Below, piece by piece: positions 61,913-64,000 of a stretch of 64,000 nucleotides of DNA (position 1 is the first letter of the stretch; each line of letters begins with the position of its first letter). The notes under the pieces were generated by a model. That model had not been told where the DNA came from, searched no databases, and was given only the letters and a program-made list of their open reading frames with translations. The stretch lies in NCBI GenBank assembly GCA_018714185.1, contig DVNT01000047.1:1-64000 (forward strand), in the 5' to 3' direction. Source of the stretch: Candidatus Aphodousia gallistercoris (GTDB lineage Bacteria > Pseudomonadota > Gammaproteobacteria > Burkholderiales > Burkholderiaceae_F). The position numbers were made by a program, and so were the translations under genes.

Positions 61913-62188
61913 TTAGATGATTTCGGCCTTCTTCAAAACCTTGGTCACAGTCCAAGACTTGGTCTTGGAGATGGGACGGGTTTCAGCGATTTCAACCGTA
62001 TCACCTTCAGTTAAGTCGTTCGTTTCGCTGTGAACGTGGTACTTCTTAGAGACCAACACAAACTTGCCATACAGCGGATGCTTAACTTTACGTTCAACGA
62101 GAACCGTAACCGTCTTTTGCATCTTGTTGCTGACAACTTTGCCAACCAACGTACGAGTCAACGACGTGTTTTGATTTTCTTGTGTCAT
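61913..62188 (-). CDS. rpsQ: 30S ribosomal protein S17
   Basis: [31 protein letters not shown]. Confidence 0.98.
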   Translation of the reverse strand: MTQENQNTSLTRTLVGKVVSNKMQKTVTVLVERKVKHPLYGKFVLVSKKYHVHSETNDLTEGDTVEIAETRPISKTKSWTVTKVLKKAEII

Positions 62189-62379
62189 TTCGAGGCCGCC
62201 TTTTGAGCGAGAATCGTGCGAACGCGCGCGATATCACGACGCGTCGTGCGCAACTGATTCGTGTTTTGAAGTTGTTGGGTTCCGTGTTGCATGCGCAATT
62301 TAAAGTGCGCTTGCATCAAGTCAGCCAGTTCCTTCTTAAGCGCAGCCTCATCTATGGCGCGCAATTCTTTTGCGTTCAT
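62185..62379 (-). CDS. rpmC: 50S ribosomal protein L29
   Basis: [57 protein letters not shown]. Confidence 0.97.
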   Translation of the reverse strand: MNAKELRAIDEAALKKELADLMQAHFKLRMQHGTQQLQNTNQLRTTRRDIARVRTILAQKAASK

Positions 62380-62391
62380 TGCCGTCTCTCC

Positions 62392-62808
62392 TTACATGCC
62401 GACTTGGCGGACAACAAACGTGGTCTTGACCGGCAACTTGGCTGCGGCGAGAGCAAAAGCTTCGCGAGCCAACGCTTCGTCAACCCCGTCCATTTCATAA
62501 AGTACGCGACCCGGTTGAACCAAGGCTACCCAGTATTCCGGATTACCCTTACCGTTACCCATACGGACTTCGGCAGGCTTTTCAGAAATGGGCTTATCCG
62601 GGAATACACGAATCCACACGCGGCCACCACGCTTGATATGGCGAGTAATGGCACGACGAGCGGCTTCGATTTGTCGAGCCGTAAGACGACCGCGTTCGAG
62701 CGTCTTCAGACCAAATTGACCGAAGGACACATTGGCGCCGCGAGTGGCTAAACCATAGTTGCGGCCCTTTTGATCCTTACGGTACTTGCGTCGATTAGGT
62801 TGCAACAT
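62392..62808 (-). CDS. rplP: 50S ribosomal protein L16
   Basis: [34 protein letters not shown]. Confidence 0.98.
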   Translation of the reverse strand: MLQPNRRKYRKDQKGRNYGLATRGANVSFGQFGLKTLERGRLTARQIEAARRAITRHIKRGGRVWIRVFPDKPISEKPAEVRMGNGKGNPEYWVALVQPGRVLYEMDGVDEALAREAFALAAAKLPVKTTFVVRQVGM

Positions 62809-62811
62809 CGC

Positions 62812-63648
62812 TTATTCTCCGTCTTTTTCAGCAGCCGGTGCAGCTTTCTTAGCGCGGCGTACGGGCTTCTTATCAGCCTTTTCGCCGTTAGCAGCGGCAG
62901 CATCCGTCTTTTCCGACGTCTTGCGAGCACGACGAGCGGCAGGCTTGCCAGCACGATCTCCAGCAGGACGACGAGAACGACGATCATCACGTTCAGTCTT
63001 TTCTTGAGCTTGAGCTTCTTCACCGAAGTTGTCGCCCTTATAGACCCACACCTTCACGCCGATCACGCCATACGTCGTGTTGGCTTCGGAGAAGCCGTAG
63101 TCGATGTTGGCACGAAGGGTATGAAGCGGAACGCGGCCTTCACGGTACCATTCGGTACGAGCAATTTCAGCGCCGTTCAAACGACCGGCGGACATGATCT
63201 TAATGCCCTTGGCGCCCAAACGCATGGCGTTTTGCATGGCACGCTTCATGGCACGACGGAACATCACACGCTTTTCCAATTGCTGCGTGATGCTGTCAGC
63301 GATCAATTGAGCATCAAGTTCCGGACGACGAATTTCTTCGATGTTGACATGCACCGGCACGCCCATCATCTTTTGAACTTCGTTCTTCAAAACTTCGATG
63401 TCTTGGCCTTGCTTGCCGATCACCACACCCGGACGGGCGGAGTAAATCGTGATGCGAGCGTTCTTAGCAGGACGTTCGATCAAAATGCGGCTAACAGAGG
63501 CATTGCGCAATTTCTTTTGCAAGAAGCTGCGAACTTTCAAATCTTCACCCAAGGTACGGGCAAAATCACGGCCTTCCGCGTACCAACGCGAGGTCCAATC
63601 ACGCGTCACGGGGAGACGGAAGCCGGTGGGGTTAATTTTCTGTCCCAT
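62812..63648 (-). CDS. rpsC: 30S ribosomal protein S3 with extended C-terminal tail
   Basis: [30 protein letters not shown]; tail rich in K/A/R/E. Confidence 0.98.
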   Translation of the reverse strand: MGQKINPTGFRLPVTRDWTSRWYAEGRDFARTLGEDLKVRSFLQKKLRNASVSRILIERPAKNARITIYSARPGVVIGKQGQDIEVLKNEVQKMMGVPVHVNIEEIRRPELDAQLIADSITQQLEKRVMFRRAMKRAMQNAMRLGAKGIKIMSAGRLNGAEIARTEWYREGRVPLHTLRANIDYGFSEANTTYGVIGVKVWVYKGDNFGEEAQAQEKTERDDRRSRRPAGDRAGKPAARRARKTSEKTDAAAANGEKADKKPVRRAKKAAPAAEKDGE

Positions 63649-63657
63649 GATTCACCT

Positions 63658-64000
63658 TTACTTCTTAACGTTAGCGTCACCGACGGACACGTAAATGTGG
63701 CAGGTTTGCTTATTAATGCGCGTACCACGGCCTTTGGCGCGAGCACCGAAACGGCGCAACGTCGTAGCCTTTTCCACATAGATCTTCGTTACACGCAAAT
63801 CATCGATATCAGCGCCATCGTTATGTTCAGCGTTGGCGATAGCCGACTCAAGCGCCTTCTTAATGATCACAGCAGCTTTTTTCTGCGTGAACGTAAGAAT
63901 GTTTAAAGCCTTATCCACGGGCTTACCGCGGACGAGGTCGGCGACTAAACGGCCCTTTTGAGCCGAAAGACGAACGCCACGAACAATAGCAGAGGTTTCC
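63658..64000 (-). CDS. rplV: 50S ribosomal protein L22, 5' end truncated by window edge
   Basis: Frame is open to the window end ([37 protein letters not shown]..); supplied ORF starts at an internal Met. Confidence 0.95.
   Translation of the reverse strand, partial: ETSAIVRGVRLSAQKGRLVADLVRGKPVDKALNILTFTQKKAAVIIKKALESAIANAEHNDGADIDDLRVTKIYVEKATTLRRFGARAKGRGTRINKQTCHIYVSVGDANVKK

Overview
The window reads as contiguous, gene-dense chromosomal DNA of a betaproteobacterium. Gene content and order (mlaFEDACB-murA, tatABC, S10/spc/alpha ribosomal block, assT-dsbL-dsbI) suggest Burkholderiales, possibly Sutterellaceae-like; that assignment is inference. I see no CRISPR array, IS element, phage or rRNA. 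There is one tRNA (Thr-UGU). Main blocks: (1) an ArsR-type regulator, a free-standing HMA protein and a P1B ATPase; (2) LysR, then assT-dsbL-dsbI; (3) a polar amino-acid ABC transporter preceded by a long, hairpin-rich leader; (4) ALDH, panF/yhdT, a C26 amidohydrolase and an M20 peptidase; (5) hemA-prfA-prmC; (6) an operon of a family-5 SBP ABC transporter, a cytoplasmic NPP-type phosphodiesterase and serB, with Pho-box-like direct repeats upstream; (7) M20 hydrolase, EFR1-type flavodoxin/ferredoxin and a universal stress protein; (8) hom, tRNA-Thr, sspB/sspA, yddG-like, nif3, tatCBA, hinT, murA, mla genes; (9) mrcA, cyaY, lptM-like, lysA, AspT-like exchanger, engB, hemB; (10) a large ribosomal-protein/secY/rpoA cluster running off the right edge in rplV. 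The most interesting points are: a possible phosphodiester uptake/hydrolysis operon resembling the agrocinopine (Acc) logic; a similar ~80-nt RNA-like element directly abutting the start codons of two unrelated genes (amino-acid permease and mrcA), one of them at the end of a ~390-nt structured leader; matching spaced inverted repeats at the metal-efflux locus; and apparent absence of his genes, petABC and infA from their customary positions. All calls come from reading sequence and supplied ORFs; no searches or folding programs were run.
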